Origin: an uncultured Mordavella sp.
GTDB taxonomy: Bacteria > Bacillota > Clostridia > Lachnospirales > Lachnospiraceae
Assembly: GCA_902406105.1 (NCBI GenBank)
Contig: CABPCP010000021.1
Span: 1 to 46,650, forward strand
Direction: 5' to 3'
DNA length: 46,650 nucleotides
The notes under the pieces are model-generated. The model made no database searches, was not told the DNA's origin, and saw nothing but the letters and a program-made list of their open reading frames with translations. The translations under genes were made by a program, and so were the position numbers. Positions 39,996-46,650 of the stretch are shown piece after piece (within the stretch, counting starts at the first letter, position 1; the number at the start of each line of letters is the position of its first letter).

Positions 39996-41786
39996 ATGTA
40001 TCGTTCGCATGTTTTGGTTTGCGGTGGAACAGGATGTACTTCCTCTGGCAGCCAGAAGATCAGAGAAAAACTGGAAGAAGAGATCAAGAGAAACGGATTG
40101 GAGCAGGAAGTAGGCGTGGTAAAGACAGGATGTTTTGGTCTGTGCGCGCTGGGACCGATCATGATCGTGTACCCGGAAGGTTCTTTCTATGCCATGGTCA
40201 AGGAAGAAGACATTCCGGAGATCGTGTCTGAACACCTGCTCAAAGGCCGGGTGGTAAAACGTCTCCTGTATGATGAGACAGTGAAGAATACGGAAGAGAT
40301 CCTTCCCCTTCAGGAGACCCAGTTCTATAAGAAACAGCACCGGGTGGCCCTTAGGAACTGCGGTGTGATCAATCCGGAGAATATTGAAGAATACATAGGC
40401 ACTCATGGATATGAAGCTTTGGGAACGGTGCTGACTACTATGAAGCCGGAAGACGTGATCCAGATCATCTTAGACAGCGGATTAAGGGGCCGGGGCGGCG
40501 CCGGATTCCCCACTGGATTGAAGTGGAAATTCGCGGCGGCCAACCAGGCGGATCAGAAATATGTCTGCTGCAACGCGGACGAGGGAGATCCGGGTGCGTT
40601 TATGGACCGTTCCGTATTGGAAGGAGACCCCCATGTGGTGCTGGAAGCCATGGCTATCGCGGGATACGCCATCGGGGCTTCCCAGGGGTATATCTATGTG
40701 CGGGCCGAGTATCCTATCGCGGTAGAGCGGCTGAATATCGCTATCAAGCAGGCGAGAGAATACGGACTTCTGGGCAAGAATATCTTTGATACGGGATTCG
40801 ACTTTGATATCGAACTGCGGCTGGGAGCCGGCGCCTTTGTCTGCGGAGAGGAAACGGCGCTTATGACTTCCATCGAAGGGAACCGCGGCGAGCCCCGTCC
40901 CCGTCCGCCATTCCCCGCGCTGAAAGGATTGTTCCAGAAACCAACGATCTTAAATAACGTAGAGACCTATGCCAACATCCCCCAGATCATCCTTAATGGA
41001 GCGGAATGGTTCGCTTCCATGGGAACGGAGAAATCCAAAGGAACGAAAGTATTCGCCCTGGGCGGCAAAGTAAAGAACACCGGACTGGTAGAGATTCCCA
41101 TGGGAACTACTTTGAGAGAGATCGTAGAGGAGATCGGCGGAGGGATCCCAAACGGAAAGAAATTCAAAGCGGCGCAGACAGGAGGACCTTCCGGAGGCTG
41201 TATTCCGGCGGAACACTTTGACGTGCCCATCGACTACGATAACCTGATCGCCATTGGTTCTATGATGGGATCAGGCGGTCTGATCGTCATGGATGAGGAT
41301 ACGTGTATGGTGGACATCGCTAAGTTCTTCCTGGAATTCACGGTAGATGAATCCTGCGGAAAATGTACGCCATGCCGGATCGGTACCAGGCGGATGCTGG
41401 AGATCCTGGAGAAGATCACCAACGGCCAGGGAACCATGGAAGATCTGGATAAATTGGAAGAACTGGCGGCGCATTTGAAATCAAATTCTCTGTGCGCCCT
41501 GGGACAGACGGCGCCCAATCCGGTGCTTTCCACCCTGCGCTATTTCAAGGATGAGTATATTGCCCATATTGTGGATAAGAAATGTCCGGCAGGCGTCTGC
41601 AAGGCTCTTCTTTCTTATAAGATCGATGCGGATAAATGTAAAGGCTGTACGCTGTGCGCAAGGACTTGTCCGAATGACGCGATCACAGGCGCTGTAAAAG
41701 AGCCCCACGTCATTGACCAGTCGAAATGTGTCAAGTGCGGAGCTTGTATGGAAAAATGCCGGTTCGGCGCGATCTATAAAGAGTAA
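39996..41786 (+). CDS. NuoF-like NADH-binding hydrogenase subunit (HydB/HndC type)
   Basis: A 596-residue flavoprotein. Residues 1-90 form a thioredoxin-like [2Fe-2S] domain (CGGTGCTSSGSQ; GCFGLCALGP). Next is the NADH/FMN part with GRGGAGFPTGLKW and CNADEGDPGAFMDRS. Then comes the [4Fe-4S] site ESCGKCTPCRIGTRRM, and last two C-terminal [4Fe-4S] motifs, CKGCTLCARTCPNDAI and CVKCGACMEKCRFGAI. It exchanges electrons with NAD(H) and probably bifurcates with ferredoxin. All expected motifs are present. Confidence 0.96.
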   Translation: MYRSHVLVCGGTGCTSSGSQKIREKLEEEIKRNGLEQEVGVVKTGCFGLCALGPIMIVYPEGSFYAMVKEEDIPEIVSEHLLKGRVVKRLLYDETVKNTEEILPLQETQFYKKQHRVALRNCGVINPENIEEYIGTHGYEALGTVLTTMKPEDVIQIILDSGLRGRGGAGFPTGLKWKFAAANQADQKYVCCNADEGDPGAFMDRSVLEGDPHVVLEAMAIAGYAIGASQGYIYVRAEYPIAVERLNIAIKQAREYGLLGKNIFDTGFDFDIELRLGAGAFVCGEETALMTSIEGNRGEPRPRPPFPALKGLFQKPTILNNVETYANIPQIILNGAEWFASMGTEKSKGTKVFALGGKVKNTGLVEIPMGTTLREIVEEIGGGIPNGKKFKAAQTGGPSGGCIPAEHFDVPIDYDNLIAIGSMMGSGGLIVMDEDTCMVDIAKFFLEFTVDESCGKCTPCRIGTRRMLEILEKITNGQGTMEDLDKLEELAAHLKSNSLCALGQTAPNPVLSTLRYFKDEYIAHIVDKKCPAGVCKALLSYKIDADKCKGCTLCARTCPNDAITGAVKEPHVIDQSKCVKCGACMEKCRFGAIYKE

Positions 41787-41801
41787 GGGAGGAGAGAGAC
41801 T

Positions 41802-43547
41802 ATGGAAAAAGTGAATTTGAAAATCAATGGACTGAATGTAACGGCTCCCGCAGGCTCTACGATCCTCGAAGCGGCCCATCTTGCGGGAATCCGCATACCA
41901 ACGCTGTGTTACCTCAAAGAGATCAACGAGATCGGAGCCTGCCGGATGTGCGTGGTAGAAGTGGCAGGCGCCAGGAATCTGGTGGCGGCCTGCGTATATC
42001 CAGTCAATGAAGGGATGGAGGTCTACACCAACACCCCAAGACTGATCGAGTCCAGGAAACGGACATTGCAGCTTCTGCTTTCCAATCATGACAAAAAGTG
42101 TCTGTCCTGCGTGCGCAGCGGGAATTGTGAACTGCAGCAGCTCTGCCGGGAGTATGGCGTAGAGGATGAGGATTATTTCCAGGGAGAGACCAACCACTAT
42201 GAACTGGATGACTCTGCGGCCCATATGATCCGGGACAATAATAAATGTATCCTGTGCCGCCGGTGCGTGGCTACCTGTGAGAAGACTCAGGGCATCGGAG
42301 TGATCGGGCCGAATAACCGCGGATTTGCTACTTCTATCGGATCGGCCTTCGAGATGGGACTTGGAGAGACCAGCTGTGTTTCCTGCGGCCAGTGTATCGC
42401 TGTCTGTCCAACGGGCGCCCTCTATGAGAAGGATTATACCCAGCAGGTGCTGGATGCCATTGCGGACCCGGATAAATACGTGGTGGTACAGACGGCTCCT
42501 TCCGTGCGGGCTGGTCTTGGCGAAGAATTTGGATATCCTATGGGAACGGATGTGGAAGGAAAGATGGCGGCGGCTCTGCGCCGGATCGGATTCGATAAAG
42601 TCTTTGACACGGACTGGGCGGCAGACCTTACCATTATGGAGGAAGCCACCGAGCTTTTGGACCGGATCAAGAATGGCGGCGTGCTTCCATTGATCACCTC
42701 CTGTTCACCGGGATGGATCAAATACTGTGAGCACTATTTCCCGGATATGACGGAGAATCTATCCTCCTGTAAGTCGCCGCAGCAGATGTTTGGCGCTATG
42801 CTGAAAACTTACTTTGCTGAGAAAGAAGGCATTGATCCCAAGAAGATCATATCTGTCAGTGTTATGCCATGTACAGCCAAGAAGTTTGAGATCGGCAGGG
42901 ACGACCAGGCGGCAGCAGGGGTTCCGGATGTAGATATCGCCCTTACCACAAGAGAGCTGGCAAGGCTGATCAAGCGCTGCGGCATTAATTTCCAGATGCT
43001 TCCGGATGAAGAGTTTGACGATCCTATGGGAGAGTCCACTGGCGCGGCCGTGATCTTCGGCGCTACCGGAGGCGTTATGGAAGCGGCTCTGCGTACCGCG
43101 GTGGAAGTGCTGACAGGAGAAGAGCTTGGAAATCTGGATTTCACAGATGTGCGCGGAACAAAGGGCATCAAGGAGGCCGCTTACAATGTGGCGGGCATGG
43201 ACGTGAAAGTGGCAGTTGCTTCCGGCCTTGGAAATGCCAGAGAGCTGCTGAATAAAGTGAAATCTGGCGAAGCCCAGTATCACTTTATCGAGATCATGGG
43301 ATGTCCCGGCGGCTGCGTCAACGGCGGCGGCCAGCCTCCGGTGTCAGGCGAAGTGCGTAACTTCACGGATGTGCGGGGAATCCGGGCAAGCGTTCTGTAT
43401 AAGAATGACGCGGCGAAAACCATCCGTAAGTCTCATGAGAATCCGGCTATCAAGAAGCTCTATGAAGAGTATCTGGGAGAACCGGGAAGCCATAAAGCAC
43501 ATGAAACCTTGCATACAACGTATGTAAAGCGGACCATCAACGGATAA
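41802..43547 (+). CDS. hydA: Catalytic [FeFe] hydrogenase HydA (HndD type)
   Basis: A 581-residue catalytic subunit. The N-terminus has a [2Fe-2S] domain (CYLKEINEIGACRMC), the HDKKCLSCVRSGNC [4Fe-4S] site with a His ligand, and two more [4Fe-4S] clusters (CILCRRCVATC; CVSCGQCIAVCPTGAL). The H-domain loops are TSCSPGW (301-302), MPCTAKKFE (Cys357) and EIMGCPGGCVNGGGQP. In loop 1 the second Cys of the usual TSCCP is Ser. The set of clusters fits a trimeric, NAD- and ferredoxin-linked enzyme. Confidence 0.97.
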   Translation: MEKVNLKINGLNVTAPAGSTILEAAHLAGIRIPTLCYLKEINEIGACRMCVVEVAGARNLVAACVYPVNEGMEVYTNTPRLIESRKRTLQLLLSNHDKKCLSCVRSGNCELQQLCREYGVEDEDYFQGETNHYELDDSAAHMIRDNNKCILCRRCVATCEKTQGIGVIGPNNRGFATSIGSAFEMGLGETSCVSCGQCIAVCPTGALYEKDYTQQVLDAIADPDKYVVVQTAPSVRAGLGEEFGYPMGTDVEGKMAAALRRIGFDKVFDTDWAADLTIMEEATELLDRIKNGGVLPLITSCSPGWIKYCEHYFPDMTENLSSCKSPQQMFGAMLKTYFAEKEGIDPKKIISVSVMPCTAKKFEIGRDDQAAAGVPDVDIALTTRELARLIKRCGINFQMLPDEEFDDPMGESTGAAVIFGATGGVMEAALRTAVEVLTGEELGNLDFTDVRGTKGIKEAAYNVAGMDVKVAVASGLGNARELLNKVKSGEAQYHFIEIMGCPGGCVNGGGQPPVSGEVRNFTDVRGIRASVLYKNDAAKTIRKSHENPAIKKLYEEYLGEPGSHKAHETLHTTYVKRTING

Positions 43548-43554
43548 AGAGAGA

Positions 43555-43594
43555 AAAGAGAGCGGAGAAGGCAAGGGACTTCTCCGCTCTCTTT
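43555..43594 (+). terminator. Hairpin after hydA
   Basis: GAGAGCGGAGAAG (43,558-43,570) pairs with CTTCTCCGCTCTC (43,579-43,591), a 13-bp stem extendable by 3 A-T pairs. Only three T follow, so it may be a weak terminator or an RNA stabiliser. Confidence 0.6.
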
Positions 43595-43615
43595 GATCAA
43601 GAAGGAAGAGTCTCA

Positions 43616-43644
43616 TTGCCTGGAAATCTGCGCGATGATATAAT
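43616..43644 (+). promoter_or_regulatory. Promoter of the sensory hydrogenase gene
   Basis: TTGCCT (43,616-43,621) and a perfect TATAAT (43,639-43,644) with 17 bases between them, followed by AAGGAGG and a GTG start. The sensor and phosphatase can thus be made separately from the catalytic hydrogenase. Confidence 0.8.
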
Positions 43645-43684
43645 AGAACCAGCAAATTGTACGGAAAAATAAGGAGGAACGAGC

Positions 43685-45421
43685 GTGAGGGTAATTGATT
43701 TTAAAGATGCCAGCTGCCGGCACTGTTACAAATGCGTGCGCAACTGTGAGGTAAAGGCGATCTCAGTACAGAATGAGCAGGCCCATATCATGAAAGATCA
43801 CTGCATCAACTGCGGCCATTGCCTGGAAGTCTGTCCCCAGAACGCCAAGACGTTTGCCAGCGATATGGAACGGGTGAAAGGGTATCTGGGACGGGGAGAA
43901 AAGGTGATCATTTCCATTGCGCCCTCCTATCTGGGCGTGCTGGATTACCGGAAGCCGGGACAGGTGGTGGCAGCCCTTGAGAAGCTGGGATTCGCGCAGG
44001 TGAGGGAAACGGCGGAAGGGGCGGCTCTTGTGACAAGAGAATATGGGAAACTGCTGCGGGAAGGAAAGATGGAGAACATCATCACTACCTGCTGTCCCAG
44101 CGTCAATGATCTGATCGAGAAGTACTACCCTTCTCTGACCCGGTGGATGGCTCCGGTTGTATCGCCCATGATCGCTCATGGCCGATTGATCCGGGATATC
44201 TATGGGGATGGCGTAAAGGTAGTCTTCTTAGGCCCCTGCATCGCCAAGAAGGAAGAAGCGGAAGGGGATGAGCGGGTGGCGGGAGTCATCGACGCGATCC
44301 TGACGTTCCAGGAAGTGGAGCAATGGTGGAAAGAAGCGGGGATTGATGTCTGCCAGTGTGAGGAACGGCCCATGGGGAACCCGGACCCGAAAGTCAACCA
44401 GCTCTATCCGGTCAGTGGCGGGATTATCACCTCTGTGCTGGCGGGCAGCCATCGGGAAGAGGATGAGCAGGAAGCCTACTATAAGGTGCATGTGGATGGA
44501 CTGAAAAATTGTATGGAGCTGTTCCGGGAACTGGAGCAGGGAACCCTCACACACGGATTCTTCGAGGTCAATGTGTGCGAGGGCGGCTGCGTCAAAGGTC
44601 CGGCGTCAGATCAGTGGCAGCGTTCCTCTGTACGGGCGAAATTCAACGTGGAAACCCATGCTCCCCACCGGGAGGAAGCAGAGGGGATTGACGGACACAA
44701 TATAGCGATGGACAAGCATTTCTATGACCGGAGAGTGCGGGACCGGGAGCCGGGAGAAGCGGAACTAAGGCAGGTACTTCACGCCATGGGAAAATATACC
44801 GGAGAAGACGAGCTAAACTGCGGCGCCTGCGGATATCCCACCTGCCGGGAGAAAGCCAGGGCAGTATACCAGGGGAAAGCAGAGATCGGCATGTGTCTGC
44901 CTCATGCCTTGGAGCAGGCGGAATCTATGTCCAATATTGTGATGGATGTAACGCCCAACATGATCCTGATCGTTGGAAAGGATCTGCGGATCCGGGAATG
45001 TAATAAGAAGGCCCAGGAACTTCTGGACGTGTCCAGGAGCGAGGCGCTGGAGCGGTATATCTTCGAGTTTGTGGATGAGAAGGATATTGCCGAGGTGCTA
45101 AAGACCAAAGAGCCGGTCCTGCGGAAGAAGACATCCATTCCGCATACGGGGATCACAGTGCTGGAGACCATTGTCTACATAGAACATCTAGAGTCTGTGC
45201 TGGTCACCTACCAGGATATCACAAGAGAAGAGAAAGCTAAAGAACAGCGGTATCAGTTAAAGGTGGAGACGGTTGAGATGGCTCAGAAGGTGATCGACAA
45301 TCAGATGATGGTAGCCCAGGAGATCGCGGGACTTCTAGGAGAGACCACGGCAGAGACGAAAGTGACCCTGTCCAAACTGAGGGATTCCATTCTCTTTGGA
45401 GATGAGGAGGAAACGGTATGA
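43685..45421 (+). CDS. hydS: Sensory-type [FeFe] hydrogenase with PAS domain (HydS-like)
   Basis: A 578-residue protein. Residues 1-55 are a 2x[4Fe-4S] ferredoxin (CRHCYKCVRNC; CINCGHCLEVC). An H-domain has TTCCPSVND (Cys136-137), GPCIAKKEE (Cys185) and VCEGGCVKGP (Cys298, Cys302). The Fe-S motif CGACGYPTC is at 379-387. A PAS domain (about 410-530) with DVTPNMILIVGKDLRI is followed by a short coiled-coil tail. The layout matches group C sensory hydrogenases, which sense H2 or redox state. GTG start at 43,685. It overlaps the phosphatase gene. Confidence 0.93.
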   Translation: MRVIDFKDASCRHCYKCVRNCEVKAISVQNEQAHIMKDHCINCGHCLEVCPQNAKTFASDMERVKGYLGRGEKVIISIAPSYLGVLDYRKPGQVVAALEKLGFAQVRETAEGAALVTREYGKLLREGKMENIITTCCPSVNDLIEKYYPSLTRWMAPVVSPMIAHGRLIRDIYGDGVKVVFLGPCIAKKEEAEGDERVAGVIDAILTFQEVEQWWKEAGIDVCQCEERPMGNPDPKVNQLYPVSGGIITSVLAGSHREEDEQEAYYKVHVDGLKNCMELFRELEQGTLTHGFFEVNVCEGGCVKGPASDQWQRSSVRAKFNVETHAPHREEAEGIDGHNIAMDKHFYDRRVRDREPGEAELRQVLHAMGKYTGEDELNCGACGYPTCREKARAVYQGKAEIGMCLPHALEQAESMSNIVMDVTPNMILIVGKDLRIRECNKKAQELLDVSRSEALERYIFEFVDEKDIAEVLKTKEPVLRKKTSIPHTGITVLETIVYIEHLESVLVTYQDITREEKAKEQRYQLKVETVEMAQKVIDNQMMVAQEIAGLLGETTAETKVTLSKLRDSILFGDEEETV

Positions 45422-46590
45422 GTGTAAGCATTGACGCCTCCTATAAGAGCCTGAATAAATATGGAGAGGAATTGTGCGGAGACAAGGTGGAAATCTTAAA
45501 GACGGAAGACTCTGAGATCATGATTCTGGCGGATGGTATGGGAAGCGGGGTGAAGGCCAATATTTTGGCTACTCTGACTTCTAAAATCTTGGGAACCATG
45601 TTTCTGGAAGGGGCTCCAATCGAAGACTGCGTGGAGACGATCGCTAAGACTCTTCCCATCTGCAGCGTGCGCAAAGTAGCCTACGCAACATTCAGCATCC
45701 TGCAGATTTTCCATAATGGGGAGGCATATCTGGTGGAATATGATAATCCGGCCTGTATCTTTATCCGGGACGGGAAGATCATGGATTATCCCTATGAGGA
45801 ACGCGAGATCTGCGGGAAGAAGATCCGGGAGTACCGGTTCCAGGTGCGGCTCAAAGACTGCTTTGTGCTGATGAGTGACGGAGTGATCTGGGCGGGCGAG
45901 GGAGAACTGATGAATCTCAATTGGACTTGGGAGGATATGGCCGGATACGCCCTGAAATGTACGAAACAAACTCTTTCCGCCTCCCGGCTGGCAGCCATGC
46001 TCAGCCAGGTCTGCTTTGATCTGTATGGGGAGAGGCCGGGAGATGATACCACCGTGGCGGTGGCCAGGATCATGGAACGGAGGATCGTGAACTTGTTTAC
46101 CGGGCCTCCGGCGGAGAAGGAGATGGACGAGCAGGTGGTCCGGGATCTGATGGCCGGAGAAGGCAAGAAAGTTGTCTGCGGCGGGACCAGCGCCAACATT
46201 GCGGCAAGAGTGCTGGGAAAAGAGATTGTGACGGCCGCGGATCATACAGATCCAGACGTGCCGCCAATGGCTTCCATTGAGGGACTGGACCTGGTGACAG
46301 AAGGCGTACTGACCATTGGGCGGGCATTGTCCCTGCTGAAGAAATATGAAAAAGGAGAATTCGACGAAGCCTTCTTCGATGAACTGGATGCGGACAATGG
46401 CGCCTCCAGGCTGGCCAAACTCATCATTGAAGAATGTACCGAGCTAAATCTGCTGGTAGGAAAAGCCGTCAATGAGGCCCATAAAGAGTCGGAATTGAAT
46501 TTCGAGCTGAGTATGCGGATGAATCTGGTAGATCAGTTGAAAGAGTGTGCAGAAAATATGGGGGAAAAGGTGAGCGTGAAGTATTATTAA
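45418..46590 (+). CDS. SpoIIE/PP2C-type serine phosphatase
   Basis: A 390-residue protein. The PP2C phosphatase domain (about 1-220) has metal-binding motifs ILADGMGSGVKANILA, MSDGVIWAGEGEL and RPGDDTTVAVARIM. Residues about 221-390 form a second domain with no family I recognise (VVRDLMAGEGKKVVCGGTSANIA; IIEECTELNLLVGKAVNEAHKES). It starts within hydS by ATGA, so is co-translated with the sensor, and is likely the output phosphatase opposing the RsbW-like kinase at 37,466-37,888. It ends 2 bases before repeat copy 4. Confidence 0.9.
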   Translation: MSVSIDASYKSLNKYGEELCGDKVEILKTEDSEIMILADGMGSGVKANILATLTSKILGTMFLEGAPIEDCVETIAKTLPICSVRKVAYATFSILQIFHNGEAYLVEYDNPACIFIRDGKIMDYPYEEREICGKKIREYRFQVRLKDCFVLMSDGVIWAGEGELMNLNWTWEDMAGYALKCTKQTLSASRLAAMLSQVCFDLYGERPGDDTTVAVARIMERRIVNLFTGPPAEKEMDEQVVRDLMAGEGKKVVCGGTSANIAARVLGKEIVTAADHTDPDVPPMASIEGLDLVTEGVLTIGRALSLLKKYEKGEFDEAFFDELDADNGASRLAKLIIEECTELNLLVGKAVNEAHKESELNFELSMRMNLVDQLKECAENMGEKVSVKYY

Positions 46591-46592
46591 GT

Positions 46593-46650
46593 CAAAAAGG
46601 GACAGGGCATTTTTAATCGGGGCCGGGGGATTTTTAAAAATCCCCCGGCC
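46593..46650 (-). repeat. Palindromic repeat element, copy 4 (inverted, cut by window end)
   Basis: The tail appears first as GTCAAAAAGGGACAGGG then CATTTTTAAT, followed by the palindrome from 46,619, missing the last two bases at the window end. Orientation is opposite to the other three. It follows the phosphatase stop after 2 bases. Confidence 0.9.

Noticed and set aside
1..46650. CRISPR array from the palindromic repeats
   Set aside because: The four copies are thousands of bases apart, with no spacers and no cas genes.

Overview
The window is about 52% GC by eye and looks like a chromosomal segment of an anaerobic Clostridia bacterium, most likely Lachnospiraceae (gut type). The reasons are an oxygen-independent cobalamin pathway with CbiK and CbiG, a trimeric electron-bifurcating type [FeFe] hydrogenase, strong AGGAGG ribosome sites and low-GC Firmicute promoters. 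I do not name a species. No rRNA, tRNA, transposase, prophage or CRISPR array is visible. The window starts and ends inside copies of one palindromic repeat, so it may be a contig broken at repeats.

Region 1 (1-17,551) is a tightly overlapping cobalamin operon: cbiD-cbiL-cbiF-cbiG-cbiH-cbiJET(fusion)-cbiA-cobT-cobU-cobS-cobU-like-cobC-cbiB, then a three-gene block (DUF3795, flavin reductase, VOC), then cobD-cbiP-cbiC. A cobalamin riboswitch with a terminator precedes it. The operon is bracketed by two copies of the repeat. The first abuts the promoter. The second provides the stop codons of cbiC and of the convergent araC gene.

Region 2 (17,549-24,200) is an AraC regulator divergent from a five-gene carbohydrate module: two zinc alcohol dehydrogenases, a split transketolase and a GPH symporter. 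There is no sugar kinase. A third repeat copy ends it.

Region 3 (24,200-34,964) holds a hemerythrin, a membrane protein of unknown function, cbiK (cobaltochelatase) and an M81 peptidase. It continues with cbiMNQO (cobalt ECF transporter under a second cobalamin riboswitch) and the divergent operon for precorrin-2 dehydrogenase, hemC, cobA-hemD and hemB. With region 1 this encodes porphobilinogen formation, uroporphyrinogen III, cobalt uptake and insertion, corrin ring synthesis and nucleotide loop assembly. Genes for 5-aminolevulinate synthesis (hemA/hemL) and a corrinoid adenosyltransferase are not in the window.

Region 4 (34,980-46,590) is a hydrogenase divergon. The minus-strand operon encodes a DRTGG-like protein, an RsbW-like ATPase/serine kinase, a non-canonical HydA-like ferredoxin protein, a second DRTGG-like protein and a PHP hydrolase. 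The plus-strand operon encodes a NuoE-like subunit, a GHKL ATPase, a 2Fe-2S protein, a NuoF-like subunit and catalytic HydA. It is followed, from its own promoter, by a PAS-containing sensory-type [FeFe] hydrogenase and a SpoIIE/PP2C phosphatase. The kinase, phosphatase and H-cluster sensor set suggests a redox- or H2-sensing switch beside the catalytic hydrogenase.
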